Source: Amphibalanus amphitrite
Taxonomy: Eukaryota; Arthropoda; Thecostraca; Balanomorpha; Balanidae
NCBI RefSeq assembly: GCF_019059575.1
Contig: NW_024881519.1
Coordinates: 124,001-188,000, forward strand
Direction: 5' to 3'
Length of the DNA stretch: 64,000 bases
In this document: positions 10,308-22,929 of the stretch, one piece after another
Numbering within the stretch: position 1 is the first letter of the stretch
Layout: the number at the start of each line of letters is the position of its first letter
The notes under the pieces: generated by a model
What the model saw: the letters and a program-made list of their open reading frames with translations, nothing else
What the model was told of the DNA's origin: nothing
Database searches by the model: none
Position numbers and translations under genes: made by a program

Positions 10308-11542
10308 TTAACCCGGCACCGCCTGGGCTATTTCCGTACCCACGACAGCCTGGGGGGGGGGGGGGTCGGATCCGACCCCCCCCCCCCTGTTATCTCGAGA
10401 ACCAATGGTCGTATCGAGCCCCGCGAGGCGGCGTTCGAAAGGTCTCTACGAGACCTTCCCAAAGCACTCTTAAGATTTTAAGATTGAGGTCAACTTTCGG
10501 GTCAAGGTCAGGTCAAAGGTCAAATTCAAGGGTTTTGCATGAATCGGCTTACGGACAGCGGAATCGATAGCTGCTGCTCGAAACTCACCAAAAATGACCT
10601 CAAAGGCCTAGTGAAGGTGCCATGTGCGTATAGGGGCATACTAGGTACAGGTCAAGGTCAGGTCAGGTCACGAAAGGTCACGGTTTTCACTTTCTGCTAC
10701 ATGGGCGTGCGACACATGTTTTATGGCTTATTTTTCACGCCGAATCCGATGGTAATGGTTATATGTGACCCCAAGTCACTGTGCTGGTGACAAGTGTGCA
10801 TTGAAAGCATAAAAAAATCGTTTATACTATACATAACTAAACGAGGGCTAAGAAAAAAGGTCAATTTTTCAACTTTTTATTTTTGACATAAAAATGCACT
10901 TTTCTAGACGAGCTTTGTCCCAGGAATCTAGTGGTGCCATTTGTTTTCACATGCGATGTTCAGAAGTGCCTCTAATTCACGAAAATGCCTATGACGTCAC
11001 CATGCCCTATGCATGTTGGAGCTATTTTTTACAATTTGGGGGTCAAAAATCAAGATAGAAAGTTGAAATTAGGGGCATCTAATGTTCTAATAGAGCTCTA
11101 CAACATATATTCCGGTTTTTTGGAAATTCCCAAAATTTTGGATTTTATTAGCTGTTTTCCAAAAAATACAGTTTTTTGAATTTTTAGGGGTGAAAAACGC
11201 ATTTTATGGAAAATCCGAGATAGCCATTTTAAAGAACTCGTTGAGCTGCGTCTTTCGATGTCCTTAATTTGCAAATTGCTTCAAACCCTGATTTTTGGCG
11301 ATTTTTTAAACATTTACCACTTTTTGACTAAAAACGCCATGTAGTTACGTCACTAAAATCGATATATCTCAAAAATTTTTGGAATTTTTTCTTAAAAATT
11401 GCACAGGAGACGTCAAATTGATGGGGGAGAAGGTATGCCAAGTTTCAAGTAGATAGCGAAAGTGGTTCATGAGTTATTCAAGAAAAACGGAGGGGGGGGG
11501 GGGGTCGGATCCGACCCCCCCCCCCAGGCGGTCGCGGGTTAA
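10308..11542 (+). mobile_element. TTAA-flanked AGGTCA-rich element, F subfamily
   Basis: Flanked by TTAA (10308-10311 and 11539-11542), with ends CCCGGCACCGCCTGGG and CCCAGGCGGTCGCGGG. Both ends carry the same hairpin core GTCGGATCCGAC between runs of twelve or more G and C. The interior has GGTCA tracts near 10505 and 10645, and an AT-rich half with no credible gene. A reverse-oriented relative is at 54770-55958. The 264 bases after it (11543-11806) hold nothing I recognise. Confidence 0.8.
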
Positions 11543-12073
11543 GCCTTGCTGTAGGCTTCCTGTATAAACCCATCGAGACAGCCCGTCTCGGTGAGCTTAG
11601 TTGGCGAACTACTCTGCCATTGGGGAGGGTTTCTGGCGGATCGCTGTCCCAATAGGTTTAGATGCGACCGACTGTCTCTGAATGTTTGAGCGGTCTCCTC
11701 CCGCTGTGAGCTAGTTTCAGTTGATATCTGTCTCAGAAATACTTTTTAAAGGAAGATTAAACGGAAATCGAACGTAAAATGAACAGAGGAAATGGTAACG
11801 AGTTACCTCATTGAAGAATGAGTCGGCGCGTGACCTCTCTCCGGGTCGGACCGCTGTTATGCGGCTCGAGTGAGGCGGAGCGGTGAGGGCGGTCGGACAG
11901 TGTGGCGGGGCCGGACGGAGCCCGATGCTCAGTGTGCTCCGCAAGCTGTGGTGGCGGTCGTGTGCGTTTAGATGAGCGCGAATTTTCAGACATTGATATT
12001 TAAGCAGTGAACTGGGAGGTGTGACAGTGTGCCGGCCGGCAGTCGTTACCCGGTGCGAGCAGTGTCGTCCACT

Positions 12074-13001
12074 ATGGCTTCCAACTCTGAGCCTGAGTCG
12101 GACAGAGACGACTCGGTGTTTGCCGACTGCCCGTCTGGTAACGATAGCGTACCGGGCGCGCGAAAACGCCAAATGTCCGTGCCCGAAATGGTTCGGCAGG
12201 TCGAGCGGAAGCGCGCCAAGCGGCAGCTGGTCGGCCATAAGTCGCGCTCACCACGAGAGCGCCCCCGGCCCCGGGCCGCCGCCCCGGCCGGTCCGCAGTC
12301 GGAGGTGACCTTGGAGCCTGGAGGCCATCCAGAAACTCATCGAGGCGGGCAACGCCAACATCATAGAAGCCCTGGAGACGAGATTTGCACAGCAGGAGCG
12401 TCGGATCGAGATCCTAGAAGCAGAATGCCATGAAAAGGAAATTACGATATCTCAGCTGCGCCAGGAGCTGGTGTCTCAGGGAACGGAACTGCAGGCACTG
12501 AAGGAAAAGGTCAGCGGCATTGACATGAACAGAAGGATGTCTTCCGTCATCTTGACCTGTGATGATTTTGGTCAAAGGAAACAGGATGAGGACATAGAGA
12601 CTATTGTCGTCCACGTGCTGAACAAACGCTTTCCGGACATCAAACTGTCCAAAGCTGACATTCAGGCCGCCCATCGTCTGCAGGGTAAGAGCAAAGTGAT
12701 TGTCAAGTTTGTTAAGCGAGACACGCGAGATAAGCTTTTTGATCGTCGGTTTGAGCTGGCCGGTCAGCGAGGCGCTGCCGGGGCAGCGCTGTTCATCAAT
12801 GAGTCCCTGACACCTGAGCATCAACGCATCTACAATGAGCTGCTCGTCGCCCGTAAGACAGACGGAGGTGCCAAGATAGCATCAGTATTCACCAGGCGGG
12901 GGCACGTCTACTACAGGAAGGAGAAAGGCGGCGAAAACATTCGCATCCGAGACTGGCAACACCTCCAGAGTGTCGTCCGCAGCGGGCTGCGCCCGGCGCC
13001 G
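12074..13001 (+). pseudogene. LINE ORF1 protein (coiled coil + RRM-like), broken
   Basis: ATG at 12074 opens an acidic then basic N-terminus (ASNSEPESDRDD, RKRAKRQLVGHKSRSPRERP). A frameshift near 12310-12325 moves into the frame that encodes a coiled coil (LEAECHEKEITISQLRQEL) and a domain like L1 ORF1p RRM/CTD. Typical pieces are SVILTCDDFGQ, DIQAAHRLQGKSKVIVKF, FINESLTPEHQR and VFTRRGHVYY. Such proteins bind RNA and package LINE transcripts. The frame then runs into a 1.76-kb transposon at 13002. The C-terminal tail continues, arginine- and glycine-rich, at 16671-16719 and after 22206, to a stop at 22677 or 22817 depending on frame. The upstream ATG at 12029 is in the same frame, but 12074 has the better acidic start. 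Confidence 0.75.
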
Positions 13002-13990
13002 CACACTGGTCGGAAACGCTCCAGCGAGAGGCCAGCGGCCTTTCCGCAAAAGTTTTTTGCTTGTTATTCCACAACTAGTGAAGCAAACTTCATAAAACTT
13101 TGCATACCTTCTCTGTCATATGTAAGCTATCATTTGGATGTCAAGCACTAAATATATGACGTCAATCTGTTAAGTTATGACGTCATAATTGAGTATAATA
13201 CAGGATCTAGCACCACTTTAAGTCAACAAGGGAAATTGGGAGCTGCTATTCGAGCACCGGGAATGGTTTCATGCACTCCTTGCAAGGTCCAGTGCTTCAC
13301 TTAAACATAGTTGACTTTGCGTGACGTCATTTATGACGTCACTAAGGCCATATAAGTTTTTCGTCAATAACTCCTGATCAGATGGAGCTAGAGAGTCGGG
13401 AAAGCCGCCATTGGACTCAGGAAGACCTGCCAAATCGAATGAATGCGATATGACCTCCTTCAACCATTTTCGTGACCTGAGGGGCTCCGACCCGACCTGA
13501 CCTTGACCCGAGGTTAACACCTTAAGTTGACTTCACCCGAACACCAAGTATAGCATTCAACGCGCCTGAGCTAGACAAACACGATGATGCCAAAATCGCG
13601 GCAGTGCGACCATTTCTGGCAAAGTAATTAACCTAAAACCGAGCCCGTGCCTTGTGGCACTTACCTGACCTAAGAGGTCACTGGCTGACCTAAGACCTTA
13701 AAATCGGGTAGTACCTAATTGTTGCGTCTTATAACGGCACACAAGCTCGTTTTTTCGCAAGGCTCTAGCTCATTTAGAGGCGAAACGGCGAGGGAGTTGT
13801 ACCAACCCTCCCCGGTCAATATAAAAAACCAATCGGTCCGGCCAGGGTTAAATACCGGAATTGTGATCTAATGTAAAAAGACGGCCCAAGGTAACCCGAC
13901 GTCAGTGACAGGTGTCCTATATTTGCAGCGTCTTATATTCACGAAGGTTTTAATTTCCACTTTCTTCAGCCGAGTGATGGTTGTCAATAG

Positions 13991-15888
13991 GGGCATTCCA
14001 CGATAGATCGTACCAGGCCCGTCACCCTCATCTCTCAGATTTTAATGAAAATCGGTCCTAGGGGTAAACATAGGCCCCAAAGACGCCTGGCAAAATATCA
14101 GACTTCTCAGATCAAAACTTTTTGAGTTATATTGCATTACATTTTTTTAACTTCGGTATGTAACGGTGAGTTTGATGGCTTATAACTCAAAAACGGGTTA
14201 AGCAACCAACAAAAAGTAAACAACACTAAGCTTGCGATGAATCAAAAATTAATATTACTATTTAAAAATTCCAAAGAAAAAATTTCATTGTTGAGCAAAA
14301 ACCTTAATCTTTTTTCATTTGTCTCTAATGATTTTTGGAACCAAAATTTTTCACATTTTTATTTTTTCAAAATAAACTTCATGTCATTGCAAATCGACAT
14401 GCAAAAAATTAGAAAGGTGTTCTTTCTATAAGTTCCTCATTTTCCCGCAAACAAAATGGGTTTCGGAGGGGTTGATACGACCCCAGCACGCCGTTTCGCT
14501 TCTAATAGAGCTAGAGCCTCGCGGAAAAAACGAGCGTGTGTGCCGTTACAAGTCGCAGCGATTGGTACCCGATTTTAAGGTCTCAGGTTAACCGGTAGCG
14601 TCTGAGGTCAGGTCACGTGACTGAAGTTACGGGTTCGGTTTTTAGTAAATAACTTTGCAAAAAATGGCCGCAGAGCCGCGATTTTGGCATCATTGTGTTC
14701 GCCTAGATCAGGTGCATCGAATGGTATACTTTTTGCTAGGGTGAGGTCAACTTAAGTAGTTGACCTCGGGTCAAGGTCAGGTCAGAGCCCCTCAGGTCAC
14801 GAAGCTGGGCAAAGGATGTCATATGGCATATCATTCGATTCGGAAGGTCTTCCCGAGTCCATTGGTGGCTTTCCCGACTCTCTAGCTCCATTTGATCGGG
14901 AGTTATTGACGAAAAACTCGTACGACCCTAGTGACGTCATAAATGACGTCACGCAAGGTTAACAATGCAAAAGTAAAGCATTGGACTTTGCGAGGAGTGC
15001 ATGAAATCACGATACCATGTACGTGGGATAGTTTTAGATCATTTTCGGCGCCAAAATAACAGTTTTTATATTATCCCATTGATTTGTAACAGTGATGTCA
15101 CGTGACTGACCTAACCTCGTGTAACCTTGAAAAATTCCCAGATATACAAGTTGTGAGACCTCTAGAGGACACCATGTATGCGTCCTGTAACTTTTATCTC
15201 GGACAGCTATGGTCATTGGCGTCCAAAACAATGTCAGAACCAAACAGCCTTTTTCACCCTCGCGCTTATAGGAAAGAGGGTTGGATGAACCCTCTTTTCA
15301 CTTTTTTTCAGATGACTCAGACTTAAATTGAACTTTCAGTAACCCGTGATGTCACTAGGCAGCTTTACCACGCCATTTGTAAGCTCCCCTCCCGAAATCA
15401 CTATTCTAAACCGTTATCGTGACGTAAAATAAATACATTTATAGAAGGAACACCTTCCTAATTTTTTGCTTACTTCTTAACAATGAGCCAAATATTTTTT
15501 TAAAGAAATAAAAATTCAAAAAAATTTGGTCCCAAAGTCCAAAAAATACAAATGAAAGAAAACTCGATATGTCATATATCAAAAATAGCGTATTTTTCGA
15601 AATTTCAAAAATACATATTAATCTCTGTTTCATTGCAAGTTCAATGTTATATAACATTTGGCATTTGAATAATCCGTCTTAGAGTTACAGCCCGCCAAAC
15701 TTAGCGCTGCAAAGCAAGATCCAAAAAATGTTATACACCATAACTCAAAAAATACTTATCTGATAAGCCTGAAATTGTTTCAGGTGGATTCAGAGCCCCT
15801 GATTACCCCTGAGACCAATTCTCATCAAATTCCGAGAGATGAGGGTGTCAAATTGGAAAAAAGTGGTACGATCTATCGTGGAATGCCC
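13991..15888. mobile_element. element W: fold-back inside X
   Basis: TIRs start GGGCATTCCACGATAGATCG, and about 450-bp arms (13991-14435 and 15440-15888) are inverted copies. The empty site is visible in copy Y near 21220, so the insertion is well defined. CAATAG at 13985-13990 and 15889-15894 is the TSD (4-6 bp, because the boundary is ambiguous). A decayed B-type TTAA element sits in the loop. The AT-rich frames are not credible genes. Confidence 0.7.
14450..15290 (+). mobile_element. decayed B-subfamily TTAA-type element
   Basis: The sequence follows the element at 2951-3990: a GTTGATACGACC hairpin block, CTAGAGCCTCGCGGAAAAAACGAG, GGTACCCGATTTTAAGGTC, GGTCAAGGTCAGGTCA and a TGACGTCATAAATGACGTCA block. 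The TTAA ends are lost or mutated. It occupies the loop of fold-back W. Confidence 0.6.
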
Positions 15889-17744
15889 CAATAGCAAGGC
15901 TCTCTAAATGCAAGCCGTAATCGCCACGCAATATGTGGAAGGCTTTTGATGTCAATACATACATAAATGCATACATAAAACGCGCTTTTCACAAAATTCA
16001 TAAACTCAAGCGCATCTGTTTTTAATGATCAGTCAACTACGCATGGATGCGTGCAGGCCACACAGGTCAGCGTAAGCCGGGCGCGGCGGCCGAGCCGAAA
16101 CTGGGGCGGGGCGGGCGGTAGTTGGGTAGGAAGAGCGGCTCCTGCAAATTTTGCGCAAATATGCGCAGTTAGCTTTTATGTTGCCCTGGTGTAAATTTAA
16201 ATCCTGATTCATCTCACAAAAAATCAGAGTGGAACTAGATGGGACTACCTGTTGTTTCCTTACCTAAACTTTGCAGTTATATTCCAGAATCACTGTAGGA
16301 GAGCCTTCATAAAAAAGCTACAGTAAATCTTAGTTAGGGAAAAAGCATACCAAAAATTTTGCACTGACCAGTCGGCAACTTCATAACGAACATTTTGATG
16401 CATAATATGTGGGATTTCAATTTGGTGTCTATCAGCAATAAGACTGAATATCCGGCTCAAGAAACCACTTGCTCCGCGTCAGTTTCCGAGTTCTGGGATA
16501 CCCCATCTTCGGGGGCTGATTACATGGTTATTTTTGGTCACCCGGATTAGTTTTTTTTGGCCTAAGTATAATAATTTGATCAATTTCAAATCGATCTATA
16601 TAAAAAATAATCCAAAACTCCGGAATCGCCCGTGGCCTCTCGTGAGGGCGTTTCCGACCAGTGTGCGCCGGTGAGGTCGGCGGCGGGCAGCGGGCGGCCT
16701 GGCCCGGCGCCGCCCGGCGCACACTGGTCGGAAACGCCCTCACGAGAGGCCACGGGCGATTCCGGAGTTTCGGATTATTTTTTATATAGATCGATTTGAA
16801 ATTCATCAAATTATTATACTTCGGCCAAAAAAACTTATCCGGGTGACCAAAAATAACTGTAATCAGCCCCCGAAGATGGGGTATCCCAGAACTCGGAAAC
16901 TGACGCGGAGCAAGAGGTTTCTTGAGCCGGATATTCAAAGTCTTATTGCTGATAGACACCAAATTGAAATCCCACGTATTATGCATCAAAATGTTCCTTA
17001 TGAAGTTGCCGACTGGTCAGTGCAAAATTTTTGGTATACTTTTTCCCTAACTAAGATTTACTGTAGCTTTTTTATGAAGGCTCTCCTACAGTGATTCTGG
17101 AATATAACTGCAAAGTTTAGGTAAGGAAACAACAGGTAGTCCCATCTAGTACCACTCTGATTTTTTGTGAGATGAATCAGGATTTAAATTTACACCAGGG
17201 CAACATAAAAGCTAACTGCGCATATTTGCGCAAAATTTGCAGGAGCCGCTCTTTCTACCCAACTACCGCCCGCCTCGCCCCAGTTTCGGCTCGGCCGCCG
17301 CGCCCTGCTTACGCTGACCTGTGTGGCCTGCACGCATCCATGCGTAGTTGACTGGTCATTAAAAACAGATGCGTTTGAGCTTATGAATTTTGTGAAAAGC
17401 GCGTTTTATGTATGCCATAGACCTCTGTATACATGGACTGGACACAGAAAATCCGGCCATGACCACAACGGCCCTAAAAGTAAATGCTTATAACTCGAGA
17501 GTCAGTTCACCTACGACATCCATTTTTTCACCGCCGCATAGCCCCATTCATTGAAAATGATGGGGATCATCCGCCGAACCGATGCGGTGTAACGGGGGAG
17601 CACCAGCACGTGGCGCGTGAGAGATGTTTGTGAAAATGGCGTGACAGTATCTCGGGAACGGCTTGACCGAATGAGTCCAAATTTGGCACACAGCTAGGTA
17701 TTACACACCTGCCAATAACGCATGTCCCAATTTTGAGGTGCCGA

Positions 17745-18430
17745 TGCACGTGCGCACGTGCACACCCCTTTTTTGTATCTCAGAAACTACTCGTCCGATT
17801 TCGCTCAAATTTTGTGTACGGCAACAGCCTAACAACCATTGCTGGTTCACACCTCAAGCAAGGGGTGCGACTGCACGTGCGCACGTGCACACCCCTTGTT
17901 CATATCTTGGAAACTAGCCGCCCGATTTAGCTGAAACTTTGTATCTGCCTCCCTAAGAGCCAAGCTAAACGTTCCTGATACTCATCGCAAGCTTGAATTG
18001 CCGCTGCACGTGCGCACGCGCCACGCGCGCACCCCAATTCGTGGCTCGGAAACTAGCGGTTCCGTTTTGTTTTGCTGAGATCATCTACGCAGCAATGTAC
18101 TCCATAACCACTGGCGACTTATACATTTGCGGATCTTAGAAACTTATTTCCCAACTGGACTGAACTTCTGCATTATCAGGTGCGGCTGCACGTGCGCACG
18201 TACACACCCCTTGCTTATATCTTGGAAAGTATCCGTCCGATTAAGCTGGAATTTTGTCTATGCCTCCCCAAGAGCAAAGCTAACTGTTTCTGATTTCGTC
18301 ACAAGCTCGAAGTGCCGCTGCACGTGCGCACGCGCCACGCGCGCAACCCTAATTGGTAGCTCGGAAACTAGCAGTTCCGTTCTGCTGAGATCTTCTACGC
18401 AGCAATGTACTCCATAGCTTAACCACTAGC
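17745..18430 (+). repeat. tandem array with E-box palindromes
   Basis: About 130-bp units are headed by TGCACGTGCGCACGTGCA or variants at 17745, 17872, 18005, 18187 and 18319 (spacing 127, 133, 182 and 132). Each is followed by a GAAACTA(C/G)(T/C)-type block. Two variants carry CACGCGCCACGCGCGCA instead. Three inverted copies lie at about 20530-20803, and a lone copy at about 32788-32805. CACGTG is the core E-box, but any regulatory role is speculation. Confidence 0.7.
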
Positions 18431-19221
18431 GACTTATACACTTGGTATCCTAGAAATTTGCTTTCGAACGGGACTGAACTTCTGTATAACGATGAAGTTA
18501 ATTGGCAGTAAAAGCACATGCATTGTAAAATATATGTATTGCAGATCAGACTGAGCACACTTAGGTATACATAGTTGATAGTTCTTCAGCACCGAAAAAA
18601 AATCCAGCTCATCAACCAGTAGGTACCCACTCATCGGTTAGCTGCACGATGTAGCATTTTCACATGACAAACAGCAAAGCAAACAACAGAGCTAACAACA
18701 ATGCAGGATTCACTCGCGGACGCGTTATCAATTAGCTGTGCGATTTTTTTTTTCGAGAAAACTGGCTCACTGTTGAACCGCCCAATCCCGGGAAGAGCTG
18801 TTGGGTACTTGTTCGGGTGGAAGAGGTGCCGTTTTTCCCCAATCAGTCACCATGAAGACAGGGCACTCGAAAAAGATGTACTAGAGAGTATATGCTTTCC
18901 CGCGTCACACGGCTAACCGACCCGCCAATGGTCGAGCACTTATTGCACTTCTCGAAAAGGTTCCTTGAAATCCGCTGTAATAATAGCAAGAGCCCAACAG
19001 TGGCTATGCCCAACAATGTAATGGCTTACACATAGCTGTTGGATGTCCGCGGATAAGTGCTGGTGCATGTCATAGTCTTCCACCACCGATGGCGGTAGGA
19101 TGAAAATGGGAAGAAGGATGGAGCGGGATGGCATTCCATTCATATGGCGCTGACGGCTACTGAGCTCTTGGTTGCTAAACTGGATCATCATGCAGTGTCC
19201 CTTGTGCGGTCTGGGTGTTCG

Positions 19222-19545
19222 TCAAAATGATGACAGAAAAGTACACGCGGTAGCGTTTAGCCAATACACGACCCTTGTGGGCCATGTAGCCGGTGGCCAA
19301 GGCCGCATTGGATGTCGTGGGTCGTGGTCCCCCATGACGGTGCGATACCAGCCAGCTGGCCAGTCCGCCTGCCGCCTCTTCTTGGTGGACCGCGCAACGA
19401 CCTGCGTGATGGTGCGGACGTCAACCGGGGTCATCTGCTGGGACAGCCCGGCCGCTTCCTTGGCCAGGGCGTCCGCCCTCTCGTTGTCGGCGAGTCCACA
19501 GTGGGCTGGGGCCCATTGCAGCTGTATTGTGCTGCCGTCAGCCGT
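19222..19545 (-). pseudogene. LINE RNase H domain, fragment
   Basis: Minus-strand translation gives LQWAPAHCGLADNERADALA followed by KEAAGLSQ. This matches the C-terminal RNase H motif (WxPxHxGxxxNExADxLA) of R1/I/Jockey-type non-LTR retrotransposons. The downstream residues MTPVDVRTITQVV and WYRTVMGD fit the region after RNase H. The upstream parts of the domain are frameshifted and no RT is joined to it. It lies in the loop of fold-back Z, so it is an old remnant. Confidence 0.65.
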
Positions 19546-22295
19546 CAGGCGCTACACTTGGGCCGCAGCGCCTCCAGCCAGGAGCTGCCTCGATTCAAAG
19601 GCGTCAGCAGTTGCTCGATCGGCGGAGCGACTCGGCCTCGCCGGCCTACCGGACACTGCGGCCGATCTTGTCGCTCCTTTTCTATCATGTCCTAAATGGG
19701 CCACTCTTTTAGAGAGCGTGCGCCGTACAACTCGGTGAGGACCTTGGCCGGCAGAATAGTTTGCTGGGCGGCGACCGGAGCCGGCTCGATCCCTGCTACT
19801 ACGGCCTGTGCGGGGCTATGCAGCGGTCAGCTGACAGTCGCACGTAGCTACCGCTGGAGCAGCCAGATGGCGGAGAGCGGGATCGTTAGGACAGCGGCTG
19901 CGTGCTCCAGTGTTCCGTCCACGCATCCCGATGAACGACGCTGTAGGCAATGATTCTCCACATCAGGTCAGCCTGTGGAGCTGCATCGTGGGCTACACCC
20001 GGGAGCAAAGGCTGTATCAGCCTCACTGTGCCAAATAGTGCCTTATATTTATATTTACTTAAATATACAATTCCAACTTTATGCCTTGCTTTGTGCCTAT
20101 TTTATGACAAAACACGTAGGTCTGGGAATAATGCTAATGATACTTTACAGAAAGTCACGTGCTCTTTTCCGTCGCCGTCATTAAGACGAATTTATTTAAG
20201 ACGGTCCGTCATGAGCGTTGCACTTTTATCCCCTTTCAGAGCAATAAAACCGATTTAACGTTATACTGTTTTTGAGAACAAGTATCCTAGAATACAACAG
20301 CATAGGAAATTAGCTCAAATGCTCACCAACTACCGGATATTTATCCGCATACAACTACAACGATCATAATCTGTTGGATTACACGATCAACAGTTTTAAG
20401 TCGTTTGTTGTTATTTTTAGTTATGATATCAACTATTCAGGTGTGAATAAGCGGTAGTTGTGGGGACCATGGTTGTATTGTAAGTTTCAACGAAATGGGA
20501 CTGTTTATTTCCGAGATATAATGGAAGGGTGCGCACGTGCGCACGTGCAGCGGCACCTCAACATTGAGACAAACACCAGCAATGGTTATAAGACACTTGG
20601 GTATATGCAAAATTTCAGCTAAATCGGGCGGCTAGTTTCCAAGATATGAACAAGGGGTGTGCACGTGCTCACGTGCAGTCGCACCCCTTGCTTGAGGTGT
20701 GAGCCAGCAATGGTTGTTAGGCTGTTGCCTGTATACAATATTTGAGCGAAATCGGACGAGTAGTTTCTGAGATACAAAAAAGGGGTGTGCACGTGCGCAC
20801 GTGCATCGGCACCTCAAAATTGGGACATGTGTTATTGGCAGGTGTGTTATACCTAGCTGGGTGCCAAATCTGGACTCATTCGGTCAAGCCGTTCCCGAGA
20901 TACTGTCACACCATTTTCATAAACATCTCTCACGCGCCACGTGCTGGTGCTCCCCCGTTACACCGCATCGGTTCGGCGGATGATCCCCATCATTTTCAAT
21001 AAATGGGGCTATGCGGCGGTGAAAAAATGGATGTCGTAGGTGAACTGACTCTCGAGTTATAAGCATTTACTTTTAGGGCCGTTGTGGTCATGGCCGGATT
21101 TTCTGTGTCCAGTCCATGTATACAGAGGTCTATGTGTATGCATTTATGTATGTATTGACATCAAAAGCCTTCCACATATTGCGTGGCGATTACGGCTTGC
21201 ATTTAGAGAGCCTTGCTATTGACAACCATCACTCGGCTGAAGAAAGTGGAAATTGAAACCTTCGTGAATATAAGACGCTGCAAATATAGGACACCTGTCA
21301 CTGACGCCGGGTTACCTTGGGCCGTCTTTTTACATTAGATCACAATTCCGGTATTTAACCCTGGCCGGACCGATTGGTTTTCTATATTGACCGCGGAGGG
21401 TTGGTACAACTCCCTCGCCGTTTCGCCTCTAATTGAGCTAGAGCCTCGCGGAAAAAAAGAGCTTGTGTGCCGTTATAAGACGCAACAATTAGGTACTACC
21501 CGATTTTAAGGTCTTAGGTCAGCCAGTGACCTCTTAGGTCAGGTAAGTGCCACAAGGCACGGGCTCGGTTTTAGGTTAATTACTTTGCCAAAAATGGCCG
21601 CACTGCCGCGATTTTGGCATCATCGTGTTTGCCTAGCTCAGGCGCGTCGAATGCTATACTTGGTGTTCGGGTGAAGTCAACTTAAGGTGTTAACCTCGGG
21701 TCAAGGTCAGGTCGGAGCCCCTCAGGTCACGAAAATGGTTGAAGGAGGTCATATCGCATATCATTCGATTTGGCAGGTCTTCCTGAGTCCAATGGTGGCT
21801 TTCCCGACTCTCTAGCTCCATCTGATCAGGAGTTATTGACGAAAAACTTATATGGCCTTAGTGACGTCATAAATGGCGTCACGCAAAGTCAACAATGCTA
21901 AAGTGAAGCACTGGACCTTGCAAGGAGTGCATGAAACCATTCCCGGTGCCCGAATAGCAGCTCCCAATTTCCCTTGTTGACTTAAAGTGGTGCTAGATCC
22001 TGTATTATACTCAATTATGACGTCATAACTTAACAGATTCACGTCATATATTTAGTGCTTGACATCCAAATGATAGCTTACATATGACAGAGAAGGTATG
22101 CAAAGTTTTATGAAGTTTGTTTCACTAGTTGTGGAATAACAAGCAAAAAACTTTTGCGGAAAGGCCGCTGGCCTCTCGCTGGAGCGTTTCCGACCAGTGT
22201 GCGCCGGCCCGCCGCGCGGACCGCCAAACCGGCTCGGCTGGTGGGCGGGTCGCGGGGCGGGTCGGCGGGCAGGGGCGCCGCCTCGCGAGATGGCA

Positions 22296-22631
22296 CACAC
22301 AGAAAAATATTAACACCGTTAGCGGTGTAATTGCACAGTACATATCTGAGCACTTGAGGAAAGTTAATTTAGTCCCTTCCCCGCTTAAATTACTCGCGCT
22401 TCCAAATGAACACCAGGAAGAAGGTAATAGAACACTGTTAGGAGGGTTGGGTGTTTTGCTACATGTAGTAAAACATCCAACCCTCCTAACAGTGTTCTAT
22501 TACCTTCTTCCTGGTGTTCATTTGGAAGCGCGAGTAATTTAAGCGGGGAAGGGACTAAATTAACTTTCCTCAAGTGCTCAGATATGTACTGTGCAATTAC
22601 ACCGCTAACGGTGTCAATATTTTTCTGTGTG
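22296..22631. mobile_element. near-perfect palindromic miniature element
   Basis: A 336-bp inverted repeat centres near 22463. Ends are CACACAGAAAAATATTAACA and its complement, with a 2-bp TSD CA (22294-22295 and 22632-22633). Internal motifs (ACACCGTTAGCGGTGTAATT, GAACACCAGGAAGAAGG) recur at 45764-46062 and, inverted, at 49275-49562. It sits in the ORF1 C-terminal region of the half-LINE, and removing it with one CA restores an open frame. Confidence 0.75.
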
Positions 22632-22929
22632 CAGCATGGGGCGCGAGGCGGCGCGGGCGGGGGCCGGCGGCCCGTCTGAGGCGCCGGGGTGGCTCACAGT
22701 CTTCCCGGCGGGGAGGTTACCTACAGATCTCCCCGGGGTTGCGCCTCCCCGGCTTGGCCGGGCGGGCCGCACGACACGGTGCCCGTAGTGGGGCACGCTT
22801 TGAGGTGCCGAGGTCGTAGAGTGGGGGGGGGGGACTGGAGAATGGTAATAGCGGGGCATGTGTTGAGTATGGAAAAATGAATGTAATGATGTGGTGTCTT
22901 GTTTCATTCTGTTGTGTTTCAATGTGCTC

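Larger units (their letters stand above)
13002..16665 (+). mobile_element. element X: Transib-like ends, copy 1
   Basis: Left end CACACTGGTCGGAAACG at 13002, right end CGTTTCCGACCAGTGTG to 16665, and a perfect 5-bp TSD CGCCG (12997-13001 and 16666-16670). CGNCG TSDs and CAC-starting ends are Transib features, so that assignment is inference. Without the fold-back inserted at 13991-15888 it is about 1,760 bp, matching copy Y (16720-22201) in inverted orientation. Its left half contains B-subfamily TTAA sequence with one remaining TTAA end at 13848-13851. No transposase is seen. Confidence 0.6.
17416..21134. mobile_element. element Z: fold-back with CACGTG tandem repeats
   Basis: TIRs begin CATAGACCTCTGTATACATG, and the arms extend through about 700 bp or more before repeat copy number diverges. 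A 7-bp TSD TGTATGC (17409-17415 and 21135-21141) is confirmed by the empty site in X near 15965. Both arms carry copies of the palindrome TGCACGTGCGCACGTGCA. The loop (about 18430-20520) holds a LINE RNase H fragment on the minus strand; I see nothing else coding in 18431-19221 or 19546-20520. Confidence 0.7.
16720..22201 (-). mobile_element. element Y: Transib-like ends, copy 2, inverted
   Basis: It starts CACACTGGTCGGAAACG at 16720 and ends with CCAGTGTG at 22201. The flanks CGGCG (16715-16719) and CGCCG (22202-22206) differ at one base. Removing fold-back Z (17416-21134) leaves about 1,756 bp, the inverted twin of X. X and Y sit only 54 bp apart, so their inner halves form a long palindrome centred near 16692. 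A B-type TTAA remnant with TTAA at 21355-21358 mirrors the one in X. Confidence 0.6.

Noticed and set aside
14237..15657. AT-rich ORFs in fold-back W
   Set aside because: Phe/Lys/Asn-rich translations lie in inverted arms of the same element and do not resemble proteins.
22129..22542. 137-residue plus-strand frame and its minus-strand mirror
   Set aside because: It runs through the element Y end and a palindromic miniature element; the mirror frame arises because the region is an inverted repeat.
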